Source: Chitinophaga arvensicola
GTDB taxonomy: Bacteria > Bacteroidota > Bacteroidia > Chitinophagales > Chitinophagaceae
DNA: 64,000 nucleotides
NCBI RefSeq assembly: GCF_900110835.1
Contig: NZ_FOJG01000002.1
Span: 896,979-960,978, forward strand
Reading direction: 5' to 3'
The notes beneath the pieces were generated by a model. That model was given only the letters and a program-made list of their open reading frames with translations. It was not told the origin of the DNA and did not search any database. The position numbers were made by a program, and so were the translations under genes. Numbering within the stretch: position 1 is the stretch's first letter; each line of letters opens with the position of its first letter. Below are positions 63,370-64,000 of the stretch, piece by piece.

Positions 63370-64000
63370 TCATTCCATCGACAATCGTTTTGTACTTCGC
63401 CACGACTTCAGCTTATACCCATAAAGTGCATAGAAGCACAGGTACATATAGCAGGGCAATAATACCCAGTAGGCGCCACGTACATTGTAGCGATCGGCCA
63501 GGTAGCCATAGATCAGTGGCAGTACGGCGTTTCCGCTCAGGCCCATGATGAGGATGGAAGCGCCTATTTTAATGAATCGTCCGAGTCCGTCCATCGCCAG
63601 CGGCCATATACCCGCCCAGATCATCGAATTGGCAAAGCCCAGCAGCACGACAAACCAGATAGAGATATGCGTATGATGTCCGAATAAAACCACGTTCCCG
63701 TTTGTATAAATGATCAGGAAAGTAAGTACCACACCCGCAAAAGTGCAGATCCGGAGGGCGAGCAGCTGGCTCAGGTATTTTGGAATCAGCGAAATGCCCA
63801 GCACATAACCGATCATCGTTGCAGCAAGGGTATAAGACGGAAATGCCTTTGCCTCCGGTAGCGAAATTCCCATAGAATGCGCATAACCAATCACGGTATC
63901 CACCGCAAGCACCTGGGAACCGACATGTAAAAAAATGGCGATCGCCCCCAGCACCAGGTGCGGAAACTCAAGGATATGTTTCTTTCCGGAGGTGATGGCG
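63370..64000 (-). CDS. sugar MFS transporter (FucP/GluP/NagP type), N-terminus beyond window
   Basis: The frame is open to the right edge, so only the last 210 residues are seen (TM7-12). Features: HLVLGAIAIFLHVGSQVLA, DTVIGYAHSMGISLPEAKAF, TLAATMIGYVLGISLIPKYL, FVVLLGFANSMIWAGIWPLAM, a block with FIKIGASILIMGLSGNAV, and PLIYGYLADRYNVRGAYW. This is the FHS group that includes FucP, GluP and the GlcNAc permease NagP. Given the downstream susCD-nagA-nagB operon (146 bp away), GlcNAc import is likely. Confidence 0.88.
   Translation of the reverse strand, partial: AITSGKKHILEFPHLVLGAIAIFLHVGSQVLAVDTVIGYAHSMGISLPEAKAFPSYTLAATMIGYVLGISLIPKYLSQLLALRICTFAGVVLTFLIIYTNGNVVLFGHHTHISIWFVVLLGFANSMIWAGIWPLAMDGLGRFIKIGASILIMGLSGNAVLPLIYGYLADRYNVRGAYWVLLPCYMYLCFYALYGYKLKSWRSTKRLSME

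Noticed and set aside
1..64000. CRISPR array, insertion sequence, tRNA/rRNA or prophage
   Set aside because: No regularly spaced direct repeats of CRISPR type, no transposase or integrase frame, and no tRNA or rRNA sequence recognised on either strand.

Overview
The window is chromosomal DNA of a Bacteroidota bacterium, most likely a member of the Chitinophagaceae such as Chitinophaga. The evidence is two SusC/SusD pairs, an ECF sigma/FecR switch feeding a SusC with an STN domain, a type IX secretion sorting domain, many short-lipobox lipoproteins, and promoter boxes of the Bacteroidota type (TTTG at -33, TAnnTTTG at -7) in place of E. coli-type boxes. Codon use and base composition look even throughout. 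I saw no integrase, transposase, tRNA, rRNA or CRISPR array.

Layout. 1-4073: the 5' part of a very large surface protein made of Ig-like repeats, running off the left edge. 4.3-9.1 kb: a lipoprotein/membrane-protein pair, a DOT1-like methyltransferase, a NagX-type acyltransferase and a cytidine deaminase. 9.2-23.5 kb: a carbohydrate region with a six-hairpin glycosidase, a CE15 glucuronoyl esterase, an orphan barstar, a T9SS-exported protein with two F-type-lectin-like domains, and the divergent ECF sigma - FecR - SusC - SusD operon. 23.6-30.2 kb: PQQ sugar dehydrogenase, POT peptide transporter, DUF4256 protein and a rifampicin phosphotransferase (Rph). 30.2-37.1 kb: MORN/TPR protein, small lipocalin-like protein, a DUF3592-like membrane protein, an exported DUF3108-like protein, a DUF899 protein and a beta-helix lipoprotein. 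37.2-42.6 kb: a two-component system divergent from a spondin / peroxiredoxin / YXWGXW operon. 42.7-49.4 kb: an all-minus run of alpha/beta hydrolase, AraC, SDR, AraC, a lipoprotein and a pepsin-like protein. 49.5-52.4 kb: an MFS gene cut by one in-frame TAG, then a glycosidase. 52.7-55.9 kb: mannose-6-phosphate isomerase and a sugar porter. 55.9-64 kb: an amino-sugar PUL (NagB, CBM9-like, NagA, SusD, SusC, sugar MFS cut by the right edge).

How the parts fit. The first PUL has its own transenvelope switch: SusC1 carries the STN domain that would signal through FecR to the ECF sigma factor, and two inverted copies of a 31-bp element flank the sigma gene, one pointing at fecR-susC-susD and the other at the divergent exported glycosidase. 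The second PUL lacks STN and ECF partners. Its genes are packed with 10-33 bp gaps and form a complete inner pathway: uptake through SusCD and an MFS, deacetylation by NagA and deamination by NagB to fructose-6-phosphate. The convergent manA/sugar-porter pair feeds the same metabolite from mannose.

The points most worth a second look are the ECF-flanking element, the 55-bp leader hairpin before manA, the pepsin-like protein, the single-stop MFS gene, the rph gene, and the orphan barstar.
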